Assembly: GCF_003970865.1 (NCBI RefSeq)
Contig: NZ_RXLZ01000004.1
Span: 55,074-119,073, forward strand
Direction: 5' to 3'
DNA length: 64,000 bases
Origin: Stenotrophomonas maltophilia
Lineage (GTDB): Bacteria; Pseudomonadota; Gammaproteobacteria; Xanthomonadales; Xanthomonadaceae
Shown: in pieces, positions 49,871-59,742 of the stretch
Layout: every line of letters starts with the position of its first letter
Numbering within the stretch: position 1 is the first letter of the stretch
The notes under the pieces: generated by a model
Told to the model about the DNA's origin: nothing
Database searches by the model: none
The model's input: only the letters and a program-made list of their open reading frames with translations
Position numbers and translations under genes: made by a program

Positions 49871-50734
49871 TCAGCGCAGCCCGCTCATCACCATGTACTG
49901 CTCCACCAGCGGCGCACCCCACATGAAGTACAACCAGCCGGCGATGGCCAGATACGGTCCGAACGGAATCGGCGTGGCGCGGTCACGGCCCCGGCTGTAC
50001 AGCCAGATCGAACCGATGATGGCGCCCAGCACCGACGACAGCAGGATGATCGGCAGGATGCCCTTCAGCCCGCACCAGGCGCCCAGCGCCGCCAGCAGCT
50101 TGAAGTCGCCGTGGCCCATGCCTTCCTTGCCGGTCAGCTGCTTGAACAGCCACCAGACCGTCCACAGTGACAGATAGCCCACCGCCGCGCCCACCAGGGC
50201 GGGCTTGGCCGGCATGTACAGGTTGTCGATGCTGCCGATCAACCCCAGCCACATCAGCGGCAGGGTGAGCTGGTCGGGTAGCAGCTGCGTGCGCAGGTCG
50301 ATGCCGGACAGGGCGATCAGGAAGCAGGTCAGCACGATGGCGCCGAAGCCCTGCCAGCCGAAGCCGAACTGCCAGACGCAGGCCAGCACCAGTACCGAGG
50401 TCAGTGCCTCCACCAGCGGGTACTGCAGCGAGATCGGCGCCTTGCAGTGGCGGCACTTGCCGCCCTGGATGATCCAGCTGAACAGCGGGATGTTCTCGTA
50501 CCAGCTCAGCTTGTGCTTGCAGTGCGGGCAGTGCGATGGCTCGACCACGATCCCCGGTGGGGGTGGTTCATAGAAGTCCGGTTCCTCCAGGACTTCGCGC
50601 GCATCGCGCTTCCACTGCCACTCCAGCCGCTTGGGCAGGCGCAGGATGACGACGTTCAGGAAACTGCCCAGCAGCAGTCCCAGGGCGGCCGCGGCGGGGT
50701 AGCCGAGGCCGGGGTGCTGGTCGAGAAATGCCAT
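49871..50734 (-). CDS. pilD: Prepilin leader peptidase / N-methyltransferase
   Basis: A bifunctional inner-membrane aspartic protease that cleaves and methylates type IV pilins and type II secretion pseudopilins. The 287-residue protein has the FLNVVILRLPKRLE start, the zinc CxxC pairs CPHCKHK and CRHCKAP, the catalytic Asp in SGIDLRTQLLPD, the GxGD-like GMGHGDFKLLAALGA, and about eight membrane helices. It lies downstream of pilC (gap 8 bases) and probably also serves a type II secretion system elsewhere. Confidence 0.96.
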   Translation of the reverse strand: MAFLDQHPGLGYPAAAALGLLLGSFLNVVILRLPKRLEWQWKRDAREVLEEPDFYEPPPPGIVVEPSHCPHCKHKLSWYENIPLFSWIIQGGKCRHCKAPISLQYPLVEALTSVLVLACVWQFGFGWQGFGAIVLTCFLIALSGIDLRTQLLPDQLTLPLMWLGLIGSIDNLYMPAKPALVGAAVGYLSLWTVWWLFKQLTGKEGMGHGDFKLLAALGAWCGLKGILPIILLSSVLGAIIGSIWLYSRGRDRATPIPFGPYLAIAGWLYFMWGAPLVEQYMVMSGLR

Positions 50735-50742
50735 TGATACCT

Positions 50743-52002
50743 TTAGCCGACGACGGCGCCGAGTTTGAAGATGGGGAGGTACATGCCGATGACCATACCG
50801 CCCACCACGATGCCAATGAAGATCATGATCATCGGTTCCAGCAGGCTGCTCAAGGCATCCACGGCATTGTTGACTTCCTGTTCATAATACTCCGCCACCT
50901 TGAACAGCATCGAGTCCAGTGCGCCCGCCTCTTCACCGATGCCGGTCATCTGGATGACCATGTGCGGGAACAGGTTCAGCTGCTTCATGGCCATGTTGAC
51001 CGGGTAGCCGACCGAAACGTCGTCGCGCATCCGCAGTACGCCTTCCTCATAGACCTTGTTGCCGGTAGCGCCAGCCACGATGCCCAGGGCCTCCACCAGA
51101 GGCACGCCGGCTTTGAAGGTCACCGCCGTGGTGCGGGCGAAGCGGGCGATCGAGCTGTTATGCATGATCTGGCCGATCACGGGCACCCTCAGGATCAGCC
51201 GGTCCATGGTGTGCTGCATCTTGGGTGATCGTTTGTAGGCCATGGTGAACGCCACGACGCCGCCAATCGCCACGATCGCCATCAGCCACCACCACGAAAC
51301 CATGAAGCGCGAAAGGTTCACGATCATCTGGGTAAACGCAGGCAGGTCTGCGCCGAATCCGCGGAATACTTCTTCAAACTGCGGTACGACGAATATCAGC
51401 ATGATGGAGCTGACCAGCAGTGCAACCACCACCACCATGGCCGGATAGAACAGCGCCTTCTTGATCTTGCCCTTCAGCGTTTCGATGTTCTCTTTGTAGG
51501 TGGCGACGGTGTCCAGTACCGTTTCCAGTACGCCTGCGCCCTCACCGGCCCGGACCAGATTCCGATAGAGCTCGTCGAACTGCACGGGATGCTTGCTGAC
51601 CGCCTCATGCAGGGATGAGCCTCCCTCGATGTCGGCGCGGATCCCGTCCACCATCTTCTTCATGCGTGGGTTCTTGTGCCCACTGGCAATGATGTCCAGC
51701 GCCGAGACGATCGGCACGCCGGATTTCATCATGGTCGCCATCTGACGGCTGAAGAACGCAATGTCCTTTGGTGAAACCTTGCTGCCAGCAGCTCCGAACA
51801 ATGGCTTGGGCTTGGGTTTTACCGCGCCGGGGTTGATACCCTGACGCCGTAGTTCCGCACGCAGCAGGTTCGCGTTCTTGGCGACCTGCTCTCCTTTCAT
51901 CTTCACGCCCCGCTTGTCGGTCCCCTCCCAGACAAACGGTTGCAACTCCGTGGTGATGCGGGCCACGGGCTCCTTCTTGATCGCACTGCGACTGACAGAC
52001 AT
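50743..52002 (-). CDS. pilC: Type IV pilus assembly platform protein PilC
   Basis: A 419-residue polytopic inner-membrane protein with two T2SSF domains. The first shows FFSRQMATMMKSGVPIVSALDIIA and the second IARFARTTAVTFKAGVPLVEALGIVAGATGN; three membrane helices follow the usual pattern, ending in MIFIGIVVGGMVIGMYLPIFKLG. It anchors the PilB motor. The open frame extends well upstream but the family start MSVSRSAIKKEP was used. Divergent from pilA with about 350 bases between. Confidence 0.96.
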   Translation of the reverse strand: MSVSRSAIKKEPVARITTELQPFVWEGTDKRGVKMKGEQVAKNANLLRAELRRQGINPGAVKPKPKPLFGAAGSKVSPKDIAFFSRQMATMMKSGVPIVSALDIIASGHKNPRMKKMVDGIRADIEGGSSLHEAVSKHPVQFDELYRNLVRAGEGAGVLETVLDTVATYKENIETLKGKIKKALFYPAMVVVVALLVSSIMLIFVVPQFEEVFRGFGADLPAFTQMIVNLSRFMVSWWWLMAIVAIGGVVAFTMAYKRSPKMQHTMDRLILRVPVIGQIMHNSSIARFARTTAVTFKAGVPLVEALGIVAGATGNKVYEEGVLRMRDDVSVGYPVNMAMKQLNLFPHMVIQMTGIGEEAGALDSMLFKVAEYYEQEVNNAVDALSSLLEPMIMIFIGIVVGGMVIGMYLPIFKLGAVVG

Positions 52003-52122
52003 TTTGGCTCCCCAAGGCCCGCCATCCCCAGGCGGGCATCTAGCGATGGTAGCGGGTTCATGGCTGTCTTGGCAGGTGGTAGATTGCCGGAACTGCGAAT
52101 TCGTGCCGGGTGCAGGCCAAAG

Positions 52123-52139
52123 GTGACGTACTGCGTCAC
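52123..52139. promoter_or_regulatory. Dyad-symmetric site upstream of the pilA promoter
   Basis: GTGACG and CGTCAC flank TACTG about 100 bases before the sigma-54 promoter, a distance suited to an enhancer-binding activator such as PilR. It could also act on the divergent pilC promoter. Confidence 0.4.
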
Positions 52140-52239
52140 ATTGCTGGGTTCGTCGCAAATCCTGTTGGGGGGGCTTCCCAATCAAAAATTTGCTGCCATC
52201 ATTGGCTCCGGGGAAATCTAGGGGGAGGCGTGCCGGGGT

Positions 52240-52255
52240 TGGCACGCAACCTGCA
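52240..52255 (+). promoter_or_regulatory. Sigma-54 promoter of pilA
   Basis: TGGCACGCAACCTGCA matches the -24/-12 consensus TGGCACG-N4-TTGCA with GG and GC at the correct spacing. It lies about 100 bases before the pilA ATG; pilR and pilS, which activate such promoters, are encoded 3 kb downstream. Confidence 0.85.
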
Positions 52256-52353
52256 TCGATCCACCCGCAGGTGCAGGATCCGCTCAGCCGGCCGGTGGCC
52301 GGATCGATCCTGTGCACTGAATCAACCACCACTATCTTGGGGATGTATCACTA

Positions 52354-52776
52354 ATGAAGAACCAAAAGGGCTTCACCCTTATCGAACTGATGATCGTTGT
52401 CGCGATCATCGCCATCCTGGCCGCCATTGCTCTGCCGGCCTATCAAGATTACACCGCCCGCGCCAAGGTCTCGGAAGTGATCGTGATGGCTGCGCCGGCT
52501 AAATTGGCTGTGGCCGAAACGGCTTCGGCGACCGGCGGCTTGGCTAACGTGACCGCGACCAACAATGGCTACACCTTCCCGGGTGCCACCAAGTACGTGT
52601 CGGGCATTACTGTTGCAGCAACTACTGGCATCGTGACAGCAGTTTCGACGGTTCCGGGCGCTACCGGCGATATCGTCTTGACCCCGACGGAAGTTACCGG
52701 CGGCGCTGGTCAGCTGACTTGGGCCTGTACCACCACTATCGCCAACAAGGCTGCGGTGCCGACCGATTGCCGTTAA
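52354..52776 (+). CDS. pilA: Type IV pilin, major subunit
   Basis: A 140-residue type IVa prepilin. The short leader MKNQKG precedes the processed Phe; Glu5 of the mature protein is in [22 protein letters not shown]. The globular part is Ala/Thr/Gly-rich. Two Cys residues (in TWACTTT and PTDCR) form the expected C-terminal disulfide loop. Only one pilin gene is present. A strong terminator follows, so pilA is transcribed alone from the sigma-54 promoter. Confidence 0.97.
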   Translation: MKNQKGFTLIELMIVVAIIAILAAIALPAYQDYTARAKVSEVIVMAAPAKLAVAETASATGGLANVTATNNGYTFPGATKYVSGITVAATTGIVTAVSTVPGATGDIVLTPTEVTGGAGQLTWACTTTIANKAAVPTDCR

Positions 52777-52802
52777 CGGCAATCTGTAGGTTGCAGCGTG
52801 AG

Positions 52803-52830
52803 TGCCCCGCTTTCGGCGGGGCATTTTTAT
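52803..52830 (+). terminator. Rho-independent terminator of pilA
   Basis: TGCCCCGC/GCGGGGCA stem with a five-base loop, followed by TTTTTATT. Confidence 0.92.
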
Positions 52831-53210
52831 TCCTCCCCCTCCCTGTGAGTCCCCACATCATCTTTTAGTGCTTTTGGAGCTGATCTTGCTACTGAGCTCG
52901 GACGCACTAGCGAGCAGGCTCGTGAACGTTGTGTGCGAGGGGGAGATGTTACTGAAGTGCGAGATCCAGCAGCGCTGCTTGCTGACCGCAGGTCGGGCTA
53001 TTATGTATATCTTGACCATGCAGCAAGTTGAGTGGCCGCTGGGTGATGTTCGGTAGGCCGGGCTGCGGGAGCGGTACTGGAAGCATCTTCTCGAAGACTC
53101 TTGGAGCAAAGGAACACTGCGCTTGGGTACTTGCATGGCAACTCTGGGGCACAGGTTGGTTCATTCAAAACCTGGGCTACAACAGGGTGCGAACTGATTA
53201 GAGGTAGCGC
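52831..53210. other. Lower-GC gap between pilA and pilB without a confident gene
   Basis: About 380 bases. One plus-strand frame is open from about 52845 to 53030 (encoding, among others, ARERCVRGGDVTEVRDPAAL and ADRRSGYYVYLDHAAS) but has no usable start codon. Other short frames lack ribosome-binding sites. GC is visibly lower than in the pil genes. AGAGGT precedes the pilB ATG. The stretch could be the remnant of a lost gene. Confidence 0.4.
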
Positions 53211-54944
53211 ATGAACGCCGTAACCACCGCCAACCTCGTCGGCATCACCGGCCTGGCCCGCCGTCTGGTCCAGGACGGGGCCTTGGATGAGGCCAGCGCC
53301 CGCGACGCCATGGCCAAGGCCGCCGCTGCGCGCCAGCCGCTGCCCACGTGGTTCGCGCAGAACAAGCTGGTCAATGCCTCGCAGCTGGCCGCCGCCAACG
53401 CGGTCGAGTTCGGCATGCCGCTGTTCGACGTGTCCACCTTCGATGCCAGCCAGAACGCGATGAGCCTGGTCAGCGAGGAGCTGCTGCGCAAGCACAACGT
53501 GCTGCCGCTGTTCAAGCGTGGTGGCAAGCTGTTTGTCGGTACCAGCAATCCGACCCACTCGCTGGACGAAATCAAGTTCCACACCAATCTGGTGGTCGAG
53601 CCGATCCTGGTCGACGAGGACCAGATCCGCCGCACCCTGGAGCAGTGGCATGCCAGCCATGACACCATCGGCGATGCCCTGGGCGGTGACGACGACGGCA
53701 TGGGCAACCTGGATGTGGCTGCCGGTGACGAGGATCTCGGCACCAGCGGCGGCGACTCCGGCATCGACGCCAAGAGCGACGACACTCCGGTGGTGAAGTT
53801 CGTGAACAAGGTGCTGGTCGATGCGATCCGCAAGGGCGCGTCGGACATCCACTTCGAGCCCTACGAAGATGATTACCGCGTGCGCCTGCGCATCGACGGC
53901 CTGCTGAAGATGGTGGCGCGTGCGCCGGTGAAGTTGAACCAGCGCATCGCTGCGCGCCTGAAGGTGATGGCGCAGCTGGATATCGCCGAGAAGCGCGTGC
54001 CGCAGGACGGACGCATCAAGCTGAACCTGTCCAAGACCAAGCAGATCGACTTCCGCGTGAGCACGCTGCCGACCCTGTTCGGTGAAAAGGTGGTGCTGCG
54101 TATCCTCGATGGCAGCGCGGCCAAGCTGGGTATCGACAAGCTGGGCTACGAACCGGACCAGCAGAAGCTGTTCCACGACGCCATCCACAAGCCGTACGGC
54201 ATGGTGCTGGTGACCGGCCCGACCGGTTCGGGCAAGACCGTGTCGCTGTATACCGCGCTGGGCATCCTCAACGATGAGACGCGCAACATTTCCACCGCCG
54301 AAGACCCGGTGGAAATCCGCCTGCCCGGTGTCAACCAGGTGCAGCAGAACAACAAGCGCGGCATGACCTTCGCTGCGGCACTGCGCTCGTTCCTGCGACA
54401 GGATCCGGACATCATCATGGTCGGCGAAATCCGCGACCTGGAGACGGCCGAGATTGCGATCAAGGCGGCGCAGACCGGTCACATGGTGCTGTCCACGCTG
54501 CATACCAACGATGCGCCGCAGACCATCGCGCGCCTGATGAACATGGGCATTGCACCGTACAACATCACCAGCTCGGTGACGCTGGTGATCGCGCAGCGCC
54601 TGGCACGCCGGTTGTGCGGCAACTGCAAGCGGCGGTCGAGCCTGCCCGAGCATGCGCTGCTGGCCGAGGGCTTCACCCAGGCGCAGCTGGACGCGGGCAT
54701 CGAACTGTATGAAGCCGTTGGTTGCGATGAGTGCACCGAAGGCTACAAGGGCCGAACCGGTATCTACCAGGTGATGCCGATGACCGATGAGATCGCCACG
54801 ATCGTGCTGGCCGGCGGCAATGCGCTGCAGATTGCCGAGGCGGCGCAGCAGATCGGGGTGAATGACCTGCGGCAGTCGGCGTTGAAGAAGGCCGCTGCGG
54901 GTGTGACCAGCCTGGCCGAGATCAATCGCGTTACCAAGGATTGA
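53211..54944 (+). CDS. pilB: Type IV pilus extension ATPase PilB
   Basis: A hexameric cytoplasmic motor that polymerises pilin. The 577-residue protein has an N-terminal MshEN/T2SSE_N domain (about 1-150), a linker rich in Asp/Gly (GDDDGMGNLDVAAGDEDLG), and the ATPase core with Walker A GPTGSGKT (about 336-343), Asp box, Walker B DIIMVGEIRDLETAEIA and His box STLHTNDAPQT. Zinc ligands are CGNC and CDEC. The ATG is preceded by AGAGGT. Confidence 0.97.
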   Translation: MNAVTTANLVGITGLARRLVQDGALDEASARDAMAKAAAARQPLPTWFAQNKLVNASQLAAANAVEFGMPLFDVSTFDASQNAMSLVSEELLRKHNVLPLFKRGGKLFVGTSNPTHSLDEIKFHTNLVVEPILVDEDQIRRTLEQWHASHDTIGDALGGDDDGMGNLDVAAGDEDLGTSGGDSGIDAKSDDTPVVKFVNKVLVDAIRKGASDIHFEPYEDDYRVRLRIDGLLKMVARAPVKLNQRIAARLKVMAQLDIAEKRVPQDGRIKLNLSKTKQIDFRVSTLPTLFGEKVVLRILDGSAAKLGIDKLGYEPDQQKLFHDAIHKPYGMVLVTGPTGSGKTVSLYTALGILNDETRNISTAEDPVEIRLPGVNQVQQNNKRGMTFAAALRSFLRQDPDIIMVGEIRDLETAEIAIKAAQTGHMVLSTLHTNDAPQTIARLMNMGIAPYNITSSVTLVIAQRLARRLCGNCKRRSSLPEHALLAEGFTQAQLDAGIELYEAVGCDECTEGYKGRTGIYQVMPMTDEIATIVLAGGNALQIAEAAQQIGVNDLRQSALKKAAAGVTSLAEINRVTKD

Positions 54945-54945
54945 G

Positions 54946-55079
54946 GTAGATCCACGCCATGCGTGGATGACGCGATGCATGGGGTTGCCGGCCAGCGGCC
55001 GGCACTACCAGGTTGGTGGGTAGACCCACGCCATGCGTGGATGATCCGCCCGGCAGTAGATCCACGCCATGCGTGGATG
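54946..55079. repeat. SMAG cluster between the convergent pilB and pilR genes
   Basis: Four palindromes: GTAGATCCACGCC type (54946-54969), an inverted GTAGTGCCGG type (54986-55008), a GTAGACCCACGCC variant (55020-55043) and another GTAGATCC type (55056-55079). The first begins one base after the pilB stop codon. Confidence 0.85.
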
Positions 55080-55099
55080 GCGCGGTCCCGGCCTCGGGT

Positions 55100-56473
55100 T
55101 TACTCCATCCCCAGCTTCTTCAGCTTGTAGCGCAGCGCGCGGAAGGTGATCCCCAGTTGCGCGGCAGTCCGGGTCTTGTTCCAGCGGTTCTCTTCCAGCG
55201 CGCGCTGGATGGCGCTGCGCTCCAGCTGCTCGATATACGAGGGCAGGGCGGCACCGCCCGGCTGCAGGTCGGCCACGGCTTCGGCGGGTGCTGCGCCGCC
55301 GGGCGCACGCGGGGCGTGCTGCGGCAGGCGCAGGTCGTCGGCGCCGATGCGGTCTTCTTCGGCCAGTGCCAGCGCACGTTCCAGAATGTTTTCCAGCTCG
55401 CGCACATTGCCCGGAAACGCATAGTGGGCCAGCGCCTCCAGCGCCGACGGCGCCAGCAGCGGGGTGGCACGGCCATGGCTGCGGGCCAGCCGTGCCAGCA
55501 CGGCGGCTGCCAGCTCCGGCAGGTCCTGGCGGCGCTCGCGCAGCGGCGGCACCTTCAGTTCGATCACGTTGATGCGGTAATACAGGTCGTGGCGGAAGCG
55601 CCCGTCCTCGACCAGCTCGGCCAGGTCACGGTGCGTGGCCGAGAGAATGCGCACGTCCACCGGTTCCTCGTTGGCCGCACCCACCGCGCGCACCGACTTT
55701 TCCTGGATCGCGCGTAGCAGCTTCACCTGCATCTGCAGCGGCAGCTCGGCCACTTCGTCCAGGAACAGGGTGCCGCCGTGCGCCGCCTGGAACAGGCCGG
55801 GCTTGTCGGCATGCGCGCCGCTGAAGCTGCCTTTGCGGTGGCCAAAGAATTCGCTCTCCATCAGCTCGCCGGGAATGGCGCCGCAGTTGACAGGAACGAA
55901 CGGGCCGGCCGCACGCGCGCCCTGGGCGTGGATGGTGCGGGCGACCAGTTCCTTGCCAACCCCGGATTCACCGAGGATGTAGACCGGCGCCTGGCTGCGC
56001 GCGACCTTGCCGATGGTGGTGCGCAACACGTCCATGGCCGGCGAAGCGCCCAGCAGGCGTGCAGCCTGTTCGGTGGCGGGGCCAGGCGTAGGGCGTTCGG
56101 TGTTGTTGAGTTCCAGCGCGTGCTTGACCAGGCCACGCAGCACCGAGATGTCCACCGGTTTGCTGACGAAGTCGAAGGCGCCGGCTTTCAGCGCTTCCAC
56201 CGCCAGGTCCATGCTGCCGAAGGCGGTGATCATCGCCACCGGCGTGCGCGGGTAGTGCTGGGCGATTTCGCTGACCAGCTCGATGCCGTTGCCATCCGGA
56301 AGGCGCATGTCGGTGATGCACAGGTCGTACGGATTGCTGGCCAGCAGCTCGCGTGCTTCGGCCAGGTTGGCGGCGGTACTGATGCGCAGCCCCATGCGGC
56401 CGAGGGTCAGTACCAGCAGTTCGCGGATGTCGCGTTCATCGTCGACGACGAGGGCGCTGCGGGTTTCGTTCAT
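55100..56473 (-). CDS. pilR: Sigma-54-dependent response regulator PilR
   Basis: A 457-residue NtrC-family activator: receiver domain (1-120) with Asp55 as phospho-acceptor ([10 protein letters not shown]), AAA+ domain with Walker A GESGVGKE, the sigma-54 contact loop GSFSGA (a GAFTGA variant), Walker [11 protein letters not shown], and a C-terminal Fis-type helix-turn-helix ([23 protein letters not shown]). It should switch on the sigma-54 promoter in front of pilA. pilS lies 60 bases upstream in the same direction. Confidence 0.96.
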   Translation of the reverse strand: MNETRSALVVDDERDIRELLVLTLGRMGLRISTAANLAEARELLASNPYDLCITDMRLPDGNGIELVSEIAQHYPRTPVAMITAFGSMDLAVEALKAGAFDFVSKPVDISVLRGLVKHALELNNTERPTPGPATEQAARLLGASPAMDVLRTTIGKVARSQAPVYILGESGVGKELVARTIHAQGARAAGPFVPVNCGAIPGELMESEFFGHRKGSFSGAHADKPGLFQAAHGGTLFLDEVAELPLQMQVKLLRAIQEKSVRAVGAANEEPVDVRILSATHRDLAELVEDGRFRHDLYYRINVIELKVPPLRERRQDLPELAAAVLARLARSHGRATPLLAPSALEALAHYAFPGNVRELENILERALALAEEDRIGADDLRLPQHAPRAPGGAAPAEAVADLQPGGAALPSYIEQLERSAIQRALEENRWNKTRTAAQLGITFRALRYKLKKLGME

Positions 56474-56533
56474 GGGCGTGAAAGATAAACGAGGGGGCTG
56501 GAAGCGACAAATGTTTGACGCACAGATCGGGAA

Positions 56534-58147
56534 TCAGGTGGGCAACAGCGTGTGCGGGCCGGGCAGCACCAGGCGGAAACAGGAGCCGCCGGCGGGCACT
56601 GGAATGTAGTCGAGCCGTGCCTGGTTGGCGCGGCACAGCTCACGCGCGATATACAGGCCCAGCCCGGTGCCGTGCTCGGAGGTGGTGAAGAACGGACGGA
56701 ACAGCTGTGCCGCCACGCTCTCGGGAATACCGGGGCCACGGTCCATCACGTCGATCACCGCGCTGCGCTCGTGCTGGGCCACGCGCAGGCGCACCCGTGC
56801 CGGCTGCTGGCCGATGCGGCCGTACTTCAATGCGTTGTGCACCAGCACGGTGAGTACCTGGTACAGGTGTTTGGAATCGACCTGGGCCATCACCGCCGTG
56901 TCGCTGATGATCGGTTCGATGCTGTCGGTTTCCAGCGTCTGGCCCTGCTTGTACTCCAGCACGAAGCGGCGCACGAAGGCGACCAGGTCGACGTTCTCGG
57001 GCGTGGCGCGCTCACGGCGGGCGAGGCCAAGGACGCTCTCGACGATGCCGTTGGTGCGCTGGCATTGCTGGCGGATGATCTGCAGCAGGCGGCGGTCGCT
57101 TTCGTTGAAACCGGTGCCTTCTTCCAGCAGCTGCACGGCGTAGTTGATTGCCGCCAGCGGGTTGCGGATTTCATGGGCCAGGCTGGCAGAGAAGCGGCCC
57201 ATCGCCGACAGGGTGAGCGATTCGGCACGGCGCGAGACCACGCTGGAGTCGTCCAGGAACACCAGGGCCAGCTCGCTGCCGGCCAGCAGGCGCGCGAAGC
57301 GCGGTTGCACTTCCGGCTGGTCGGGGTTGAGCTGCAGCGGCAGTTCGTCCTGCGCCCAGCCGTTGCGCCAGCGCTGCAGGCGGCGCGCCAGTTCCGGCGC
57401 GGCGCTGGCCAGGTCCAGGCGTCCGGTCTCACCGATGCCGTCGTTGTCGCCGAGCAGCATCGAGGCCGCTTCATTGGCCAGGGTGATGCGGTTGTCGGCG
57501 TCCACCACCAGCACGCCGGTGCGCATGCGGCGGATGATCAGTTCGTTGATCTGGAACAGGTTGGCCACTTCGTCGCCGCGCTGGTTGGCCAGCTGCTGGT
57601 TGCGGCGTGCGCGGTTACCCACCTGGTAGCTGATGAAGGCCAGCGCCAGGTAGCTGGTGGCGAACATGGCCAGCTCGGCCAGGGTGCGGGTAGGGTCTCC
57701 CCCTTCGAGCACCTTCCAGAGGTATTCGGTACCGGTGGCCAGGCTGGCAGCGACCGCCAGGCCCAGGCCCCAGGTCAATGGCAGCAGGGTGGCGGCAGCG
57801 GCGATGTTGAACAGCAGCGACATCGAGATGCCGGCGCTGGCGCCGGGCAGGGCGTGTGCCAGCAGGGTGGCGGCGATGATGTCCACCAGCACGCTGCTGA
57901 CCACGATCGGGCGCAGCCAGCGTTCGTTGCGGCCAATCACCAGGGCCAACAGCGAAAGCAGCAGATAGATGGCCGCGACGGTATCGGCCAGGCGCGGGTG
58001 ATGGGCCTCGCCGACCATGCCCGACAAGGGGCTGTAGAGCAGGCCGGCGATGACCGCGGCGATCAGCACCCGGTACAGCGCAAAGAAGTACAGCTCACGC
58101 CGCGGGATCGATTCGATGCGGTCGATCAATGAAGCACTGGGTGACAC
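56534..58147 (-). CDS. pilS: Sensor histidine kinase PilS
   Basis: A 537-residue kinase with six predicted membrane helices in the first ~190 residues, a PAS domain (about 205-310, LIIRRMRTGVLVVDADNRITLANEAA), HisKA with SLAHEIRNPLAAINYAVQLL and HATPase (VLTVLVHNALKYGR, DRGPGIPES, GTGLGLYIA). It phosphorylates PilR; in Pseudomonas it senses pilin level in the membrane. GTG start. The promoter must lie in the ~400-base gap shared with the divergent sucC. Confidence 0.95.
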   Translation of the reverse strand: MSPSASLIDRIESIPRRELYFFALYRVLIAAVIAGLLYSPLSGMVGEAHHPRLADTVAAIYLLLSLLALVIGRNERWLRPIVVSSVLVDIIAATLLAHALPGASAGISMSLLFNIAAAATLLPLTWGLGLAVAASLATGTEYLWKVLEGGDPTRTLAELAMFATSYLALAFISYQVGNRARRNQQLANQRGDEVANLFQINELIIRRMRTGVLVVDADNRITLANEAASMLLGDNDGIGETGRLDLASAAPELARRLQRWRNGWAQDELPLQLNPDQPEVQPRFARLLAGSELALVFLDDSSVVSRRAESLTLSAMGRFSASLAHEIRNPLAAINYAVQLLEEGTGFNESDRRLLQIIRQQCQRTNGIVESVLGLARRERATPENVDLVAFVRRFVLEYKQGQTLETDSIEPIISDTAVMAQVDSKHLYQVLTVLVHNALKYGRIGQQPARVRLRVAQHERSAVIDVMDRGPGIPESVAAQLFRPFFTTSEHGTGLGLYIARELCRANQARLDYIPVPAGGSCFRLVLPGPHTLLPT

Positions 58148-58440
58148 GCCGGAACTCCCCTTCTGGCTGCCTGGGTCTGGAATCTGCGGCGGGCCTGCCT
58201 GGCATCCCCTGAAGCCGGGCGGGTTCGTCGCTTCGATGTGGCCTGCGGTGGAAGCGGTCGAGCAACCTCGACTCTACACACCCTGGCTGACCAGTATAGG
58301 GCCCACGGACAGGTGCCGCCGGAGCGCTCTGGATCGCGCATTTGGCCCGCTGTGGATACCGGTGGCCAACCGCGGCCCGGGCGCAACTGCCTGAATGACG
58401 GTGGAAATCTGGCCGGCTGTGGCGTTTTGTACAGACTTCT
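58148..58440. other. Intergenic region between divergent pilS and sucC
   Basis: No gene is evident. A SMAG-related palindrome GTCGAGCAACCTCGAC followed by TCTAC lies at 58256-58277, and a short TACAGACTTC stretch near 58430. The region should contain the pilS promoter. Confidence 0.5.
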
Positions 58441-58469
58441 TTGCGCCCCGGCGCTGGCTCGGCCACAAT
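58441..58469 (+). promoter_or_regulatory. Candidate sigma-70 promoter for sucCD
   Basis: TTGCGC and CACAAT are separated by 17 bases, leaving a leader of about 75 bases before the sucC ATG. Confidence 0.5.
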
Positions 58470-58552
58470 AGTGGGCCCGCCGCGGTCCATGCCGGCGCCC
58501 CGCCGGGGCCCTGAGGAATTGCGTGCGGTCGTTCCTATTCCCACGGTGACGC

Positions 58553-59722
58553 ATGAATTTCCACGAATACCAGTCAAAACAACTGCTTGCCGAGTACGGC
58601 ATCCCGGTCCCGGCCGGCAAGGTCGCTGCGACCCCGGACGAAGCGGTTGCCGCTGCCAACTCCCTGGGCCAGGGCCCCTGGATGGTCAAGGCGCAGATCC
58701 ACGCTGGCGGCCGCGGCAAGGCTGGCGGCGTCAAGTTCTGCAAGACCACCGACGACGTGAAGGCCGCTGCGGCCAAGATGCTCGGCACCAAGATGGCCAC
58801 CTACCAGACCGCTGGCGTTGAACTGCCGGTCAACCTGGTGCTGGTGACCACCGCCGGCGAGATCGTCAAGGAACTGTACCTGTCGGTGCTGGTCGACCGT
58901 GGCACCAAGACCATCACCTACATCGCCTCTTCGGAAGGCGGCGTGGAGATCGAGCAGGTCGCCGCTGAAACCCCGGAGCTGATCCACTCGCTGAACGTCG
59001 ACTTCGTCGAAGGCGTGCAGGGTTACCACGGCCGTGATTTCGGCTTCAAGCTGGGCCTGACCGCCAAGCAGGCCGGCCAGTTCGCCAGCATCATGGTGAA
59101 CCTGTACCGCCTGTTCAACGAAAAGGACCTGGCGCTGGTTGAAATCAACCCGCTGGCCATCCTGGACGACGGCAACCTGTACGCGCTGGACGGCAAGTTC
59201 GACAGCGACGACAACGCCGCGTTCCGCCAGAAGGCCCTGGTCGCCATGCGCGACAAGACCCAGGAAGATCCGACCGAAGTGATCGCTTCGGAGCTGGACA
59301 TCAACTACGTCACCATGGACGGCAACATCGGCTGCATGGTCAACGGCGCAGGCCTGGCCATGGCCACCATGGACGTCATCAAGCTCAACGGCGGCGAGCC
59401 GGCGAACTTCCTGGACGTGGGCGGCGGTGCCAACAAGCAGCGCGTCATCGAAGCGTTCAAGCTGATCCTGTCCTCGGACAAGGTTGAAGGCATCTTCGTC
59501 AACATCTTCGGCGGCATCGTCCGCTGCGACATGATTGCCGAAGGCATCATCGCCGCCGTGAAGGAAGTGGGCGTCAAGGTTCCGGTCGTGGTGCGCCTGG
59601 AAGGCACCAACGTGGAAGAAGGCAAGCAGCTGCTGCGTGACAGCGGCATGGCCATCATCCCGGCTGACAACATCAACGATGGCGCCAAGAAGATCGTTGA
59701 AGCTGTCAAGAACGCTGCCTGA
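58553..59722 (+). CDS. sucC: Succinyl-CoA synthetase, ADP-forming, beta subunit
   Basis: TCA-cycle enzyme that makes ATP or GTP from succinyl-CoA. The 389-residue subunit starts [20 protein letters not shown], and has an ATP-grasp fold with [18 protein letters not shown], the metal-binding [11 protein letters not shown] and [18 protein letters not shown], and [16 protein letters not shown] at the C-terminus. sucD follows after 20 bases. In E. coli sucCD belongs to the sdh-suc operon; here it stands alone beside pilS, as in xanthomonads. Confidence 0.98.
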   Translation: MNFHEYQSKQLLAEYGIPVPAGKVAATPDEAVAAANSLGQGPWMVKAQIHAGGRGKAGGVKFCKTTDDVKAAAAKMLGTKMATYQTAGVELPVNLVLVTTAGEIVKELYLSVLVDRGTKTITYIASSEGGVEIEQVAAETPELIHSLNVDFVEGVQGYHGRDFGFKLGLTAKQAGQFASIMVNLYRLFNEKDLALVEINPLAILDDGNLYALDGKFDSDDNAAFRQKALVAMRDKTQEDPTEVIASELDINYVTMDGNIGCMVNGAGLAMATMDVIKLNGGEPANFLDVGGGANKQRVIEAFKLILSSDKVEGIFVNIFGGIVRCDMIAEGIIAAVKEVGVKVPVVVRLEGTNVEEGKQLLRDSGMAIIPADNINDGAKKIVEAVKNAA

Positions 59723-59742
59723 TTCGACACCAAGGAATTCCC

